Of a DNA stretch of 28,143 nt, positions 1 through 8,941 are shown in pieces. Location of the stretch: assembly GCA_001313065.1 (NCBI GenBank), contig BBFD01000015.1, forward strand, positions 1-28,143. The letters run 5' to 3'. The position numbers and the translations under genes are program-made. Below the pieces are notes generated by a model. It was not told the DNA's origin, did no database searches, and worked only from the letters and a program-made list of their open reading frames with translations. Each line of letters opens with the position of its first letter. Position 1 is the stretch's first letter. This DNA comes from Silvimonas sp. JCM 19000. GTDB taxonomy: Bacteria; Pseudomonadota; Gammaproteobacteria; Burkholderiales; Chitinibacteraceae.

Positions 1-143
1 CGGTCCAGGTCCTGATTGACCGGCACCACGTCCTGGCGATAGATCAACCAGCCCGCCAGCATCAAAGCCAGCCCCACCCAGCCCAGCAAACCGGCCTGGC
101 GCGGCCATTGCCGCAAGGTCCATAACAGGCGCGCGCCATTCAT
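1..143 (-). CDS. PilO/GspM-like inner-membrane protein, N-terminal part (runs off the window)
   Basis: Only the first 47 or so codons are present; the gene continues beyond base 1. The start is ATG at 143..141, overlapping the stop of the previous gene as ATGA. The visible protein begins MNGARLLWTLRQW and has one hydrophobic segment at about residues 19-34 (LLGWVGLALMLAGWLI), followed by a polar stretch. This is the layout of the bitopic assembly-platform proteins PilO (type IV pili) and GspM (type II secretion). The name rests on that topology and on its place directly after PilM- and PilN-like genes, not on recognised residues. It probably belongs to the gspGFE operon and would act in the inner membrane with the two upstream products. 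Confidence 0.6.
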   Translation of the reverse strand, partial: MNGARLLWTLRQWPRQAGLLGWVGLALMLAGWLIYRQDVVPVNQDLD

Positions 144-666
144 CGCACCACCTCGCGCCAGGTGAATTCCAGTTGCGATTGGGTCGCTTGAACGGATCAA
201 CCACCTTCAAGCCCTGATGCGCAAAGGTCACCTTGCCCACGCGCGGATCGCTGGTCAGGTTGTCGACCAGGCTGAGCGTGTCTTCCAGCGTGCGCGATTC
301 AAGTTCCAGCTTGATGTCATGGTCGGCGGTGACCACTTCGAGCTTGGTCAGGCCGATATCCTTGCTCCAGTATTCTTCCAGCAACGCCAGCGCCGGCATG
401 GGGCTGAGCAACTGGCCCCGGCGGATGGCCGCCACTTTATCGTTCATGGGGGTTTCTTTGCGCGCGGCGATTTGCGCCTGGTCTTGTTTCTGCTTGAGCC
501 ACGCCACGGCGTCTTCGCGATCGGCCACCTGTTGCTGGCGTTGGCGTGCAATATCCTGCTGCGCCAATGCCCACAAAATCACCGTCACGCCGACGGCGAC
601 CAGCAACAGACCCAGCCACGGCGTGCTGCTCGGTTTACGTTGAAAGTCGAGTTGCACCGGCTTCAT
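140..666 (-). CDS. PilN-like / GspL C-terminal-like assembly protein (one frameshift)
   Basis: ATG at 666..664 overlaps the stop of the preceding gene (ATGA). The product is about 175 residues: a short cytoplasmic N-terminus (MKPVQLDFQRK), one transmembrane helix at about residues 18-36, then a predicted coiled coil (QQDIARQRQQQVADREDAV) and a periplasmic domain. That is the PilN/Fimbrial-assembly layout. Near 188-194 the frame must change by one base so that the protein ends QLEFTWREVVR at the TGA at 142..140. Without the shift the frame stays open off the end of the window. PilN-type proteins link the cytoplasmic PilM/GspL actin-like protein to PilO/GspM. Confidence is good for the general class and lower for the exact name. 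Confidence 0.6.
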
Positions 667-1507
667 GCCGCCACCTCAACCGCGTCGCTGCTGCCACGCA
701 GATCAATGGGCTGGCTAAAGCGCGGATGCACGCCGCCCAACCATTGCAGCGGGCCGTTGCCGGACAAGCTGGCCAGCGGCACATCAGACGAGGTCACATA
801 GATGTGCAGCGGCATGGTTTCGCCACCCAGCACAGCGGCGTCGCGCACCAGTGCGCTCAGTTGCTCGATATCGGGTGCTTGATGCGGCGGCACCGCGTAG
901 GGCTGGGTGATAACGCTACGCCAGCCTTTTTTGATAGAACAGACAGGTGGCGTATTCGCTCTCCAGCAGCACCAGCGCAAATTCGCGCGCCTTGAGCCGG
1001 GCGTGATGGCGGTTGAGTGCGGTAATCAATAATGGCTCGCACTGACTCAGGCGCAATTTGCCCGCGCGCGCCATCTCAAACACGGTCTGGAACAAACCCT
1101 GGTCCACCGCCGCCGCCAGCCGCGCCTGGCCAAAGCCGCCAGGGGCCACGCGTATGCGCCAGGTATCGGTGGCAACCCCATATTGCTGCGCCAGCAAGAC
1201 CCGGGCGTAACCTTCCCAATCGGCCTCGCGCTTGAGCGACGCTTGCCAGGGCAGCACGGCATAGCGCACCCACGGCGCGCCAAGAATAAGGTTGAGCTGA
1301 TCCAGCCCCAGACTGCCGCGCGGCGCGTGGCTAAGCAGTTGCTGCAAACGCAGTACCGCGTCGTCACCCACCGCTTGTACTGCGGCATGCGCCCGCTGCA
1401 GCAGCGGCGCGCCTTTTTTTCTGGCCGAGGGCTAACCGTGGCCCGCTGGCGAGCAACACGTGGCGGCGGGTCAGCCAGGCGGTGTGCTCAATCCACAAAC
1501 GTGACAC
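663..1507 (-). CDS. PilM/GspL-like cytoplasmic assembly protein (two frameshifts)
   Basis: The start is taken as GTG at 1507, inside the end of gspE, because AGGAAG lies about seven bases upstream and the frame reads MSRLWIEHTAWLTRRHVLL. The re-joined protein is about 280 residues. It contains a GAPWVRYAVLPWQ segment typical of GspL/PilM-type actin-like proteins that carry the secretion ATPase at the inner membrane, and no transmembrane helix is seen. Two homopolymer shifts are needed: the T-run at 1414-1420 (QKK-GAPLL) and the T-run at 927-932 (YQK-GWRSV). The gene ends at the TGA at 665..663, overlapping the next ATG. Family assignment rests on position after gspE and before PilN- and PilO-like genes plus the visible motif. 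Confidence 0.6.
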
Positions 1508-3148
1508 GGTTTACTTCCTGCAAAGTGGTTTCACCGCGCGCCACCACGGCCATCGCGGCCTGACGCATGCTCAAGAATCCCAGACTGGCCGCCAGTTGTT
1601 TGACTTCAACGGCGGGCGCGCGCCCGGCAATGGCTTGTTTCAATTCATCGTTCAGGCGCAGCACTTCGGCGATGGCTTTGCGGCCCAGATAGCCAGTGCC
1701 GCGGCAGTGACTACAGCCGCTGCCTTTGCGAAAGCGCCAATGCGCCACTTGCGCGCGCGTCACGCCGGAGGCTTCCAGCAATTCGTCATCGGGCGCATCG
1801 TCGGTCATGCAATGCGGACAAATCTTGCGCACCAGACGCTGCGCCACCACGCCAATCAGCGCATCGACAAAGCTGTTGGGCTCGACACCCATATGCATAA
1901 AGCGATCAAGCACTGAAAACACATTGTTGGCGTGCACGCTGGTTAGCACCAGGTGGCCCGTCAGCGCCGCTTGCACCGCGATATTGGCGGTTTCGCCGTC
2001 ACGGATTTCGCCGACCAGAATTTTGTCCGGGTCATGCCGCAAAATGGACCGCAAACCGCGTGCAAAGCTCAGGCCTTTTTTTTATCGTTGACCGGAATTT
2101 GCAGAATGCCCTGCAACTGGTATTCCACCGGGTCTTCGATGGTGATGATCTTTTCTTCGCCGGTGTTGATCTCAGATAGCGTGGCGTACAGCGTGGTGGA
2201 TTTGCCCGAGCCAGTCGGGCCGGTTACCAGCAACAAACCGTAGGGTTCGGTGGCCAGGCCGCGGATATTGGCCATGGTGGCGTCATCAAAGCCGAGGATA
2301 TCCAGCCGCAATTGCTTGAAGGCATCGCCGCCGTTTTGCTTGTCCAGAATCCGCAGCACGGCGTCTTCGCCATAAATCGACGGCATGATCGAGACGCGGA
2401 AATCCACATCGCGGCCATTGGCCAGCACTTTAAAGCGGCCATCCTGCGGAATCCGGCGCTCGGAAATATCCAGATCGGCCAATACCTTGATGCGCGAAAT
2501 CACCTGTTCGGCGGTTTCCACGCCATTGGCGCCGCCGATATGCAACAGCACGCCATCGATACGGTATTTGATCGACAAGCCGGTAGCGGTGCTTTCGAGG
2601 TGGATATCCGACGCCTTGGATTTGAGGCCGTCATACAGCGTGGAATTGACCAGCCGCACCACGGGCGAGGCATCGCGCGCGATGGTAGCCAGCGAGATTT
2701 CGGTAACGCCCTCATTGCCAGTTTCGGCGTCGGGGCCGGCCTGCATCTGGTCCATGGCGCGATGCGAGGTCTCGAAACTGTCCAGCCATGTGCGCACATC
2801 GGAGAAATGCGCAAACGCCGTCACATAGCTGACGTTGAGCCGCTGCTGTGCCCAGTTGCGCGTGATGCGATCAAACGGATCGCCCAGCACCAGGCGCAGA
2901 TGGCCTTCGGTGTCTTCCACCAGCACGCATTGGCGGCCGACGGCTTCGGCATAAGGCAGCAGATCGTAGCGCGGAAACTGTGCGGTCAGCTCGTCCCGGT
3001 CCAGCGCGGGCAAGCCCAGAAAACGGCTGATTTCGGCGCGATAAGTCAGATCATCCAGCCCCAGCGTTTGCTGGATTTGCAGCGGTAGAGCGGCGTCGGT
3101 CTGGGTCTGGCGCAGATGGTTGATCAGTTCGAGCGTTAGCGCGGTCAT
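1488..3148 (-). CDS. gspE: Type II secretion / type IV pilus assembly ATPase GspE (one frameshift)
   Basis: Hexameric AAA-type ATPase that powers pseudopilus assembly from the cytoplasmic face. ATG at 3148 overlaps the gspF stop (ATGA) and gives about 553 residues. Visible are an N-terminal MshEN-like domain (about 1-130), the CTE-fold region with SDIHLE near residue 180, Walker A GPTGSGKST at 310-318, the Asp box IEDPVEY near 337-343, Walker B ILVGEIRD, the His box LTSVHAN, and a zinc-binding tetracysteine motif (CPHC and CSHC about 30 residues apart) as in GspE/PilB. The frame breaks in the T-run 2076-2083: minus-strand VNDKK should continue GLSFARGLRSILRHDP. The run appears two bases too long. 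All catalytic motifs are intact once re-joined. Confidence 0.93.
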
Positions 3149-4319
3149 TGCGTGCTCTCGGCCAGCTGGAAGATCGGCATATATAAAAGGAAGACGATGG
3201 AGCCGATCATCACGCCGATGATCAGCATCAGAATCGGTTCGAACAGACGGGTAAACATATCGATGGCGCGGTCGAGTTCTTCGTCGCAAAACTGCGCGGC
3301 GCGTTCGGCCATGGTGGCCAGCTCGCCGCTTTGCTCGCCCACCCGCAACAGGCGTTCGGCGACGGGCGTGGTCAGGCCATAACGCGGCAAGGTGGCGGAC
3401 ACGGTCTGGCCCGCCTTGATATCGACCAGCGCGCGCGTTAGCGCCAGCCGCATTGGCGTGGGTAGCAATTGCGCCGCCAGCTCCATCGCCGCCACCACCG
3501 ACAAGCCGCCCGACAACAACAAGCCAACGGTGCGATAAAAGCGCGTGAGCGAAAACAGGCGACGATAGCCATCCAGGCTGGGCAAACGCCAGAACGCTTC
3601 TAATAAAGCGGCCTGCACTGCAGGCGTGCGCAGCAACACAATCGCCAGCGCAATCGTGCCGACAATGCCGGCAAACAACACCGGGCCATGGTCATGTACC
3701 AGATTGCCCCACCACAGCAGCACGGCGGCGGCAAACGGCAGGTCTTTCATGCTGGCGTAAATCTGGCTGAATTTGGGAATCACATAAAACAGCAGAAACA
3801 ACATGATGCAGCTGCCGATACTGATGATCACGGCCGGGTAAACCAGCGCCGAAATAATCTTCTTTTTTAACCGAAGCCAGCCGCGATTCGTAATGGTGGT
3901 AACGCTTGAGCGCATTGGCAGGTGGCCGGTCTTTTCGGCCGAGCCCACGGTGGCGATATACAGCGGCGGAAAATGCTCGGGCATCTGCCCCAGCACGCGT
4001 GACAGCGGCAGGCCCTGATACAAGCCATCAATCAGGCGCGAGAGCACCACGCGGTTGCCGTCGGCAGCGGCTTTTTTTCCTTGAGGGTTTCTACCGCCTC
4101 GACCAGGGTCAGGCCAGCTTCGAGCAGGGCAATCAATTCCTGGGTAAACAGCGACAGCGCAAATTCGCTTTTGCGAAAACTGACCCGATGCTGGGCGTGC
4201 GCCGACACCAGCTCCAGCCCCTGCGACGACAGGCGCTGCTTGAGCTCGGCTTCGTTGGCGGCCTCCAGGTCCAGCTCTTGTAACAAGCCGGCCTGGAGCG
4301 CTTTGACTTTGTAGCGCAT
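3145..4319 (-). CDS. gspF: Type II secretion inner-membrane protein GspF (frameshifts)
   Basis: Polytopic platform protein that couples GspE to the growing pseudopilus. The start MRYKVKALQAG at 4319 gives about 390 residues with two GspF domains. Hydrophobic segments follow KKKIISALVYPAVII, around PVLFAGIVGTIALAIVLL, and near the C-terminus (LMLIIGVMIGSIVFLLYMP). The first break is at the T-run 4072-4078 (VETLKEK then AAADGNRVVLSRL). Between a lost base near 3917 and the T-run 3863-3868, about 18 residues are read out of frame. The neighbouring frame there supplies the expected ALKRYHHYESRLASV. Two compensating errors therefore hide a conserved helix. The stop overlaps the gspE start. Confidence 0.9.
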
Positions 4320-4346
4320 GGCTAGGGGTCAGTGACGCGGGCTGCG

Positions 4347-4772
4347 TTACTGAAAATACGAGATGTCGGCGTCTTCACCGGTGCCGCCGGGCTTGCCGTC
4401 GGCGCCATAGGTGATGAGGTCGAAATCATGGCCGTTTTCGCCAGGGCGGCGATAAACATAGGGGTGATCCCACGGATCGTTGGGCACGTCTTTGGTCAGG
4501 TAGGGGCCTTGCCATTTGGCTTCGTCGCCCGGTTTGACGCTGAGTACGGCCAGACCTTGTTCGGTGGTGGGGTAGTGGCCGACATCCAGCCGGTAATGAT
4601 CAAGCGCGTCGGCCAGTGATTTCATCTGGCTGGCGGCGGTTTTCATTTTGGCTTTGCCGACTTCACCAAACAGCTTGGGCCCGACGTAACCGGCCAACAG
4701 CGCAATAATCAACAGCACTACCAACAGTTCGAGCAGCGTAAAGCCGTGCTCGCGCAGATTGCTTCGTTGCAT
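4347..4772 (-). CDS. gspG: Type II secretion major pseudopilin GspG
   Basis: The start chosen is ATG at 4772, giving 141 residues. The open frame extends further upstream, but this start puts a 10-residue leader MQRSNLREHG directly before the prepilin peptidase site G^FTLLE, with the essential Glu at mature position 5. A single N-terminal hydrophobic helix follows (to about residue 30), then the GspG globular domain with HYPTTEQGL, GPYL, PNDPWDHPYVYRRPG and the acidic calcium-loop region DADISYFQ. This length and these motifs are characteristic of GspG. First gene of the cluster; gspF starts 27 bp downstream. The gene is intact, unlike its neighbours. Confidence 0.94.
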   Translation of the reverse strand: MQRSNLREHGFTLLELLVVLLIIALLAGYVGPKLFGEVGKAKMKTAASQMKSLADALDHYRLDVGHYPTTEQGLAVLSVKPGDEAKWQGPYLTKDVPNDPWDHPYVYRRPGENGHDFDLITYGADGKPGGTGEDADISYFQ

Positions 4773-5284
4773 GGATCGAATCTCGGTTCTTATGTATTTG
4801 TGGTAACAGCGCCGCAGTCGAAAACGGCGCGGCCGTTGCACATTGAATGTGTCCGTTTCGCGCCGGTTTATTTGTATCGACCGGTTCAGTGCGGTTACTT
4901 GTTTGCGGTTACGCCTTGTCATGCGCAACTCCATCCTCTGCGCATCCTATACGGCGCATTTTGACGCTGCAAGCGCATTCACGGCACCGTGCCAACACTG
5001 TGCAAACAGGCTTTACTGTAATCAGATCAAATGCCTGCGACGGATGCTTGCCAGAGTGCCGTAACTTACGCCGGGCGGTAAAAAAAGCGGCCTTCAGGCG
5101 GCCTGAATCAGCAAATTTGCGGGGTGCAACGCGGGTACGCATTGGTATCGCTGTAAGAAATGTACTGTCAATGATGGCGCACACCTGACGCAAAAAAAAG
5201 CCACGAAACCGTTTGTGGAATTGCGGCCTGCTGCACGAAACAGGTGCGCAGCCCGCGCGCGCAGTTCAGGGGGAGGGTTGCGGC
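4773..5284. other. 512-bp non-coding region upstream of gspG
   Basis: No convincing gene is seen. The open frames here have no recognisable product and no good start context. The stretch must hold the promoter of the gspG operon (minus strand), but no clear -35/-10 pair could be chosen. It contains an inverted repeat at 5093-5107, listed separately. Confidence 0.6.
5081..5107 (-). terminator. Putative terminator / inverted repeat containing a DUS-like 12-mer
   Basis: TTCAGGCGGCCTGAA at 5093-5107 is a perfect inverted repeat around one central base. On the minus strand it is followed by GGCCGC and a run of seven T. It could end transcription of the DUF3224 gene 178 bp upstream on that strand. 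AGGCGGCCTGAA resembles the 12-base DNA uptake sequence dialects of Neisseriaceae, which often sit in such terminator palindromes. The stem-to-T distance of about six bases weakens the terminator call. Confidence 0.4.
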
Positions 5285-5698
5285 TTAGCCGTGTAACTCA
5301 TAATCCAGTACGTAACTATGCCCGCCATCCTGCAACACAATCCGGCAAACCCCACTGATGCCGAACAGATCGCCCGTGCCCGAATCCGGCACGATGCTGA
5401 TCGATAATTGCGGCTGGCCGCGCGCCATGGTGCCGCTGTGTTGCAGTACAAAGCTGCCTTGCTTGCCGTGCAACATGCCTTCCACCTGTTCGATGGCCAC
5501 ATAGCCGGCCGAGCCTTCCACTTCCGTCATGGCGGTCAACATCTGGCCCCGCCCGGTGGCTTGCAGATCGCCGCTGTAATACTTGAGCAGTTGCAGGCGT
5601 GCCAGCGGCGCGGGCAGCAAAGACTGTTGCGTTTCAGGATCGAGATCAGGCGATGTGGGCGTCATCGCAACCGAAAACGCACCGGTGGCTTGGGTCAT
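5285..5698 (-). CDS. DUF3224 family protein
   Basis: The start is ATG at 5698 (MTQATGAFSVAMTP), preceded by GGAG about nine bases upstream; upstream in-frame starts lack a better site. The protein has 137 residues, the normal size for DUF3224, a small beta-barrel family of unknown biochemical function. Diagnostic segments are GDLQATGRGQMLTA, GSAGYVAIEQVEGMLHGKQGSF, LQHSGTMARGQPQL and VVPDSGTG-type (IVPDSGTGDLFGISG), ending in HSYVLDYELHG. No signal peptide or membrane segment is visible, so it is probably cytoplasmic. It lies downstream of sodB on the same strand, but a strong terminator between them suggests separate transcription. Function unknown. Confidence 0.85.
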   Translation of the reverse strand: MTQATGAFSVAMTPTSPDLDPETQQSLLPAPLARLQLLKYYSGDLQATGRGQMLTAMTEVEGSAGYVAIEQVEGMLHGKQGSFVLQHSGTMARGQPQLSISIVPDSGTGDLFGISGVCRIVLQDGGHSYVLDYELHG

Positions 5699-5820
5699 GC
5701 TGGCGGGCTCCGCGCGGATTAACTTGGCTGGTTCCGGGAGCATAGAAAGCCCTGCCCGGCGCCGCCAGCCGTATCCCGTATCTGGCGTGTACCGACGGTG
5801 GGCCCGCCCAACGCCAGACG

Positions 5821-5847
5821 TAAAAAAAGACCCGCAGTGCGGGCCTC
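5821..5847 (-). terminator. Rho-independent terminator of sodB
   Basis: On the minus strand a GC-rich stem (GACCCGC with GCGGGCC-type arms around the loop AGT/ACT) is followed by seven T residues, 28 bp after the sodB stop. This is a textbook intrinsic terminator. Confidence 0.85.
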
Positions 5848-5874
5848 TCAGGGGTGCAATCAAACTGCGATTGC

Positions 5875-6465
5875 TTAGCCGAAGCGCTTGCTCACGGAAT
5901 CCCAGTTCACCAGCTTCCAGAACGCGCCCAGGTAGTTAGGGCGGCTGTTACGGTAGTCGATGTAGTACGCGTGTTCCCACACGTCGCGGTCAGCAGGCGA
6001 CGTCGGCGGTGGTCAGCGGGGTAGCGGCGTTAGAGGTGTTGACGATGTCCACCGAGCCATCCGGCTTTTTTTAACCAGCCACGTCCAGCCCGAACCAAAA
6101 TTGCCGGCGGCCGAAGCGTTGAAGGCTTCTTTGAACTTGTCGAACGAACCCCACTTGGCGTTGATCGCGTCAGCCACAGCGCCAGTCGGAGCGCGGTCTG
6201 CATCGGATGGGTTCGGTGCCAGGCTTTCCCAGAAGAAGGTGTGGTTCCACACTTGGGCGGAGTTGTTGAACAAACCACCGGCCGGGGCTTTCTTGACCGT
6301 TTCTTCGATGCTGAGGTTTTCGAACTCAGTACCTTCGATCAGCTTGTTCAGATTGGTAACGTAAGTTTGATGATGCTTGCCATAGTGATATTCGAGTGTC
6401 TCTTCGGACATGTGCGGGGCGAGCGCATTTTTTTCGTAAGGCAGGGGGGGAAGGGTATGTGCCAT
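5875..6465 (-). CDS. sodB: Iron superoxide dismutase SodB (frameshifts near the 3' end)
   Basis: Converts superoxide to hydrogen peroxide and oxygen in the cytoplasm. The start at 6465 has AGGAGAT just upstream and gives [15 protein letters not shown], the classic SodB N-terminus. Metal ligands are visible: the His in HYGKHHQTY, the His in WNHTFFW, and the Asp and His in [22 protein letters not shown] carries the Gln typical of Fe-type enzymes, as does [11 protein letters not shown]. The frame breaks at the T-run 6066-6072 (WLVKK then [12 protein letters not shown]). Bases are missing around 5993-6003 (TTADV.. then LLT.DVWEH). Re-joined length is about 193-197 residues, which is normal. The C-terminus [12 protein letters not shown] ends at the TAA at 5877..5875. 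Confidence 0.93.
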
Positions 6466-6562
6466 AGATGTATCTCCTCGGTTGGCGGGACTCGGTTTGG
6501 CTACTGCGAGGCCACTCGCGGTCGTTTCAAGATCCCGGAAACGGCTTTTGCGGAAATGCGAG

Positions 6563-6571
6563 TTTATAACA
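6563..6571 (-). promoter_or_regulatory. Candidate sodB promoter, extended -10
   Basis: On the minus strand TGTTATAAA fits an extended -10 element (TG-N-TATAAA), about 95 bases before the sodB ATG. No good -35 is seen at normal spacing, as expected for extended -10 promoters. No Fur-box palindrome was recognised by eye. Confidence 0.45.
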
Positions 6572-6770
6572 AATGGGGCAGCGCCCAGCGCATTTCAACC
6601 CGAATTGCATAAGTCTTATGTCAGCGTAACGCGGCTTTAGTGCCATAGTGGGGCTGTGGTATCGTGCGTGCCTGGACTGGCGCCGCCAACGGCGCGCAGG
6701 CCCGCTTATCGAATATGCATTCTGAAAACTAGCAAGCGCGGTTGCCACCAGCGCTTCCCGGATGGGTTTT

Positions 6771-7702
6771 ATGACCTTTTTTTTGTCGTTGATCATCGCT
6801 TTGGCGCTGGAGCAACTCCGCCCCATCAGTAGTCGCAACCCCGCCTACCTGGCTTTTGTGCGGCTAGCCAATAATCTGGAACGCAATCTCAACGCCGGCG
6901 AATATCGCAATGGTGTCTACGGCTGGTTGCTGGCCATGCTGCCGCCGCTGATTGTGGCGATCTCGGTGTATTTTTTTTGCTGGCGCGACACAGCCCGTTA
7001 ATGGCGCTGTTGTGGAATGTGGCCATCCTGTATCTGACCATGGGCTTCCGCCAGTTCAGCCACGCTTTTTCGGGCATCTCGCGCGCGCTGCAGATCGATG
7101 ACGTCGATAGTGCGCGTCTGTTGCTGGCCGACTGGACCGGGCAACACACTTCGCAAATGGGGCCCGATGAAATCTCGCGCCTGGCCATCGAGCAAGGCCT
7201 GGTCGATTCTTTCCGTTATGTGTTTGGCACCGTGTTCTGGTTTGTGGCTCTGGGCTGGATTGCCGGCCCGGCTGGCGCCGTGCTGTATCGCACTTCCAGC
7301 TTGCTGGCGCAGAAATGGGGCGCTTTCGACAACCAGAATGCCTTTGGCCGCTTTGCCACCATGATGCATGACGCGCTCGACTATATTCCGGTGCGCCTGA
7401 CCGCCGTCAGCTTTGCCATCATGGGCGATTTTCAGGACGCGGTGGATTGCTGGAATGCGCAAGCGCGCACCTGGGCCGATTACACCAGCGGCATCCTGCT
7501 GAGCGCGGGCGCTGGCGCCATCGGCATCCGCCTGGGCGATGTGCTGCATCAGGATCACACCGTCAAGTTTCGCCCCGAACTGGGCCTGGGCGAAGCCGCC
7601 AACCCGGATTATCTTGCAAGTGCCGTCGGCCTGATCTGGCGATCGGTACTGCTGTGGTTAGCGCTGATCCTGTTGTTCAGCGCCGCATTGTGGATACGCT
7701 AG
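6771..7702 (+). CDS. CobD/CbiB-family inner-membrane protein (one frameshift)
   Basis: The start at 6771 (MTFFLSLIIALALEQLRP) has GGATGGG about six bases upstream; an in-frame ATG at 6762 is possible. Re-joined across the T-run 6971-6978 (VYFLLARHSPLMALLWNV) the protein is about 308 residues. It has several hydrophobic segments: N-terminal, WLLAMLPPLIVAISVYF, YVFGTVFWFVALGWIAGPAGAVLY and a C-terminal helix WRSVLLWLALILLFSAALWI. TMGFRQFSHAF and GPAGAVLYR match a family that databases name CobD/CbiB after adenosylcobinamide-phosphate synthase. No other cobalamin gene is nearby, so a role in B12 synthesis is not shown. An AmpE-like membrane function is the alternative. The gene stands alone, followed by a hairpin. 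Confidence 0.72.
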
Positions 7703-7719
7703 GGCCACGTTAAGACAAA

Positions 7720-7744
7720 CGCCGACGTAAGATTTACGTTGGCG
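7720..7744. repeat. Inverted repeat after the CobD-like gene
   Basis: Arms CGCCGACGTAA and TTACGTTGGCG (10 of 11 pairs plus one G-T) flank the loop GAT, 18 bp after the stop codon. It could be a weak terminator (only GGCTTTG follows) or an operator for the FAH gene. The arm GCCGACGTAA recurs in the palindrome at 10383-10401. Confidence 0.5.
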
Positions 7745-7805
7745 GGCTTTGTCAGATTCGGCGCGCTGGCGCAAAATTACGGCTCTACCTTTGGGAGTAC
7801 CAGCC

Positions 7806-8456
7806 GTGCCGCAAATCCAGATTGCCGATCGCACCCTCAACGTTGCGAATATCTTTTGTGTAGGCCGCAATTATCAGGCGCACGCGGCCGAAATGGGCTC
7901 CAGCATCGGCGCGGAGCCCATGGTGTTTCTGAAACCCAATTCCGCAATCGTCCGTCCTGGCACCCCGCTGCAACTGCCGGCATGGTCCAAAGAAATCCAT
8001 CACGAAACCGAACTGGTCGTCGCCATCGGCAAAAGCGGCCGCCATATTGCGCGCGAAGATGCGATGCACTACGTGGCCGGTTACGCCTGGGCCTGGATCT
8101 GACCGCGCGCGACGTGCAAGCCGAAGCCAAGAAAAAAAGGCCAGCCGTGGACGTTGGCCAAAGGCTTTGCCGGCGCCGCTGTGCTCGGCAAATTTGTGCC
8201 CGCTGAGGCGATTCCCCATCCGGCCGATGTGAGCTTTACGCTGCATATCAATGACGCGCTGGTGCAGCAGGCGCACACGCGCGATATGGCGTTTGATATT
8301 CCGGCGCTGATCGCCTGGATTTCTGATCGCTTTGGTTTGACCGAAGGCGATCTCATCTACACCGGCACGCCGGAAGGCGTGGGCCCGATTGTTTCGGGCG
8401 ACCAGTTGATGCTGCAATTGGGCAATGTGTTGCACGATCACTATCAGGTGGCCTGA
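7806..8456 (+). CDS. Fumarylacetoacetate hydrolase (FAH) family protein (two frameshifts)
   Basis: FAH-fold enzymes hydrolyse or decarboxylate acylpyruvate-type compounds with a bound Mg2+ or Mn2+. The start is GTG at 7806 (GTG CCG CAA ATC) because GGGAG lies eight bases before it; an ATG at 7749 is in frame but lies in an unconserved stretch. Visible are IFCVGRNYQAHAAEMG, the metal-binding HHETELVVAIG (two Glu), DLTARDVQ (Asp) and the C-terminal TGTPEGVGP. A missing G near 8086 (GYGLGLDLTARD expected) and an extra A in the run 8131-8137 (AKKKGQPWTLAKGF expected) split the frame. Re-joined length is about 216 residues, normal for single-domain FAH proteins. Its TGA shares one base with the ATG of the next gene. 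The substrate cannot be told. Confidence 0.88.
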
Positions 8457-8920
8457 TGCTGATTCGACAGGCAGGCCCGGACGATCTGGCGGCGTTGCAA
8501 AGTTGTTTCTTTGCTTCGGTATCAGTATTGGCCGCGCCGCATTACACGCCGGAACAGCGCCGCGCCTGGGTCGAGCGCGGTCTGGCCGACGGCGCGGCCT
8601 GGCGCAACAAGCTGGCCCACAATCATGTCTGGCACGCGCTGGAAGCAGATGTGGTGGCGGGCTTTTGTAGCCTGACGCATGAAGCGTGGTCGATTGGCTG
8701 TTTGTGCATCCTGCATTTGCGCGCAAAGGCGTGGCGCGGGCCTTGTTGCAGCAAGCTGAAACCATGGCGCGCTACGAAGCTTGAGCGCATGGAAGCCTTT
8801 GCCAGCCTGGCAGCACAGCCGGTCTTTACCGCCTGTGGCTACACGCTGGAGGGGCGCCAGCAAGTGGACATCAATGGCATCAAGCTGGAGAACGCGCATA
8901 TGCTGCGCGTTCTCGAATAA
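8456..8920 (+). CDS. GNAT family N-acetyltransferase (two compensating frameshifts)
   Basis: Begins MLIRQAGPDDLAALQSCF, translationally coupled to the FAH gene (TGATG). The frame is open for 154 codons, but the segment between about 8687 and 8780 reads as Cys-rich nonsense. The adjacent frame there gives VVDWLFVHPAFARKGVARALLQQAETMARYEA, written here in parts: strand VDWLFVHP, then the acetyl-CoA pyrophosphate loop ARKGVARALL. One lost G and a later shift thus hide the GNAT motif A in an apparently intact ORF. The frame then returns to LERMEAFASLAAQPVFTACGY, the usual GNAT C-terminal beta strand and helix. Substrate unknown. A rim of PHYTPEQRRAWV near residue 30 is common in this subfamily. 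Confidence 0.8.
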   Translation: MLIRQAGPDDLAALQSCFFASVSVLAAPHYTPEQRRAWVERGLADGAAWRNKLAHNHVWHALEADVVAGFCSLTHEAWSIGCLCILHLRAKAWRGPCCSKLKPWRATKLERMEAFASLAAQPVFTACGYTLEGRQQVDINGIKLENAHMLRVLE

Positions 8921-8941
8921 CAGACTGAGCGAGCAGGGCGC

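Noticed and set aside
4909..5193. 94-codon ORF upstream of gspG on the minus strand
   Set aside because: No recognisable features or ribosome-binding site, and it overlaps the probable promoter region.
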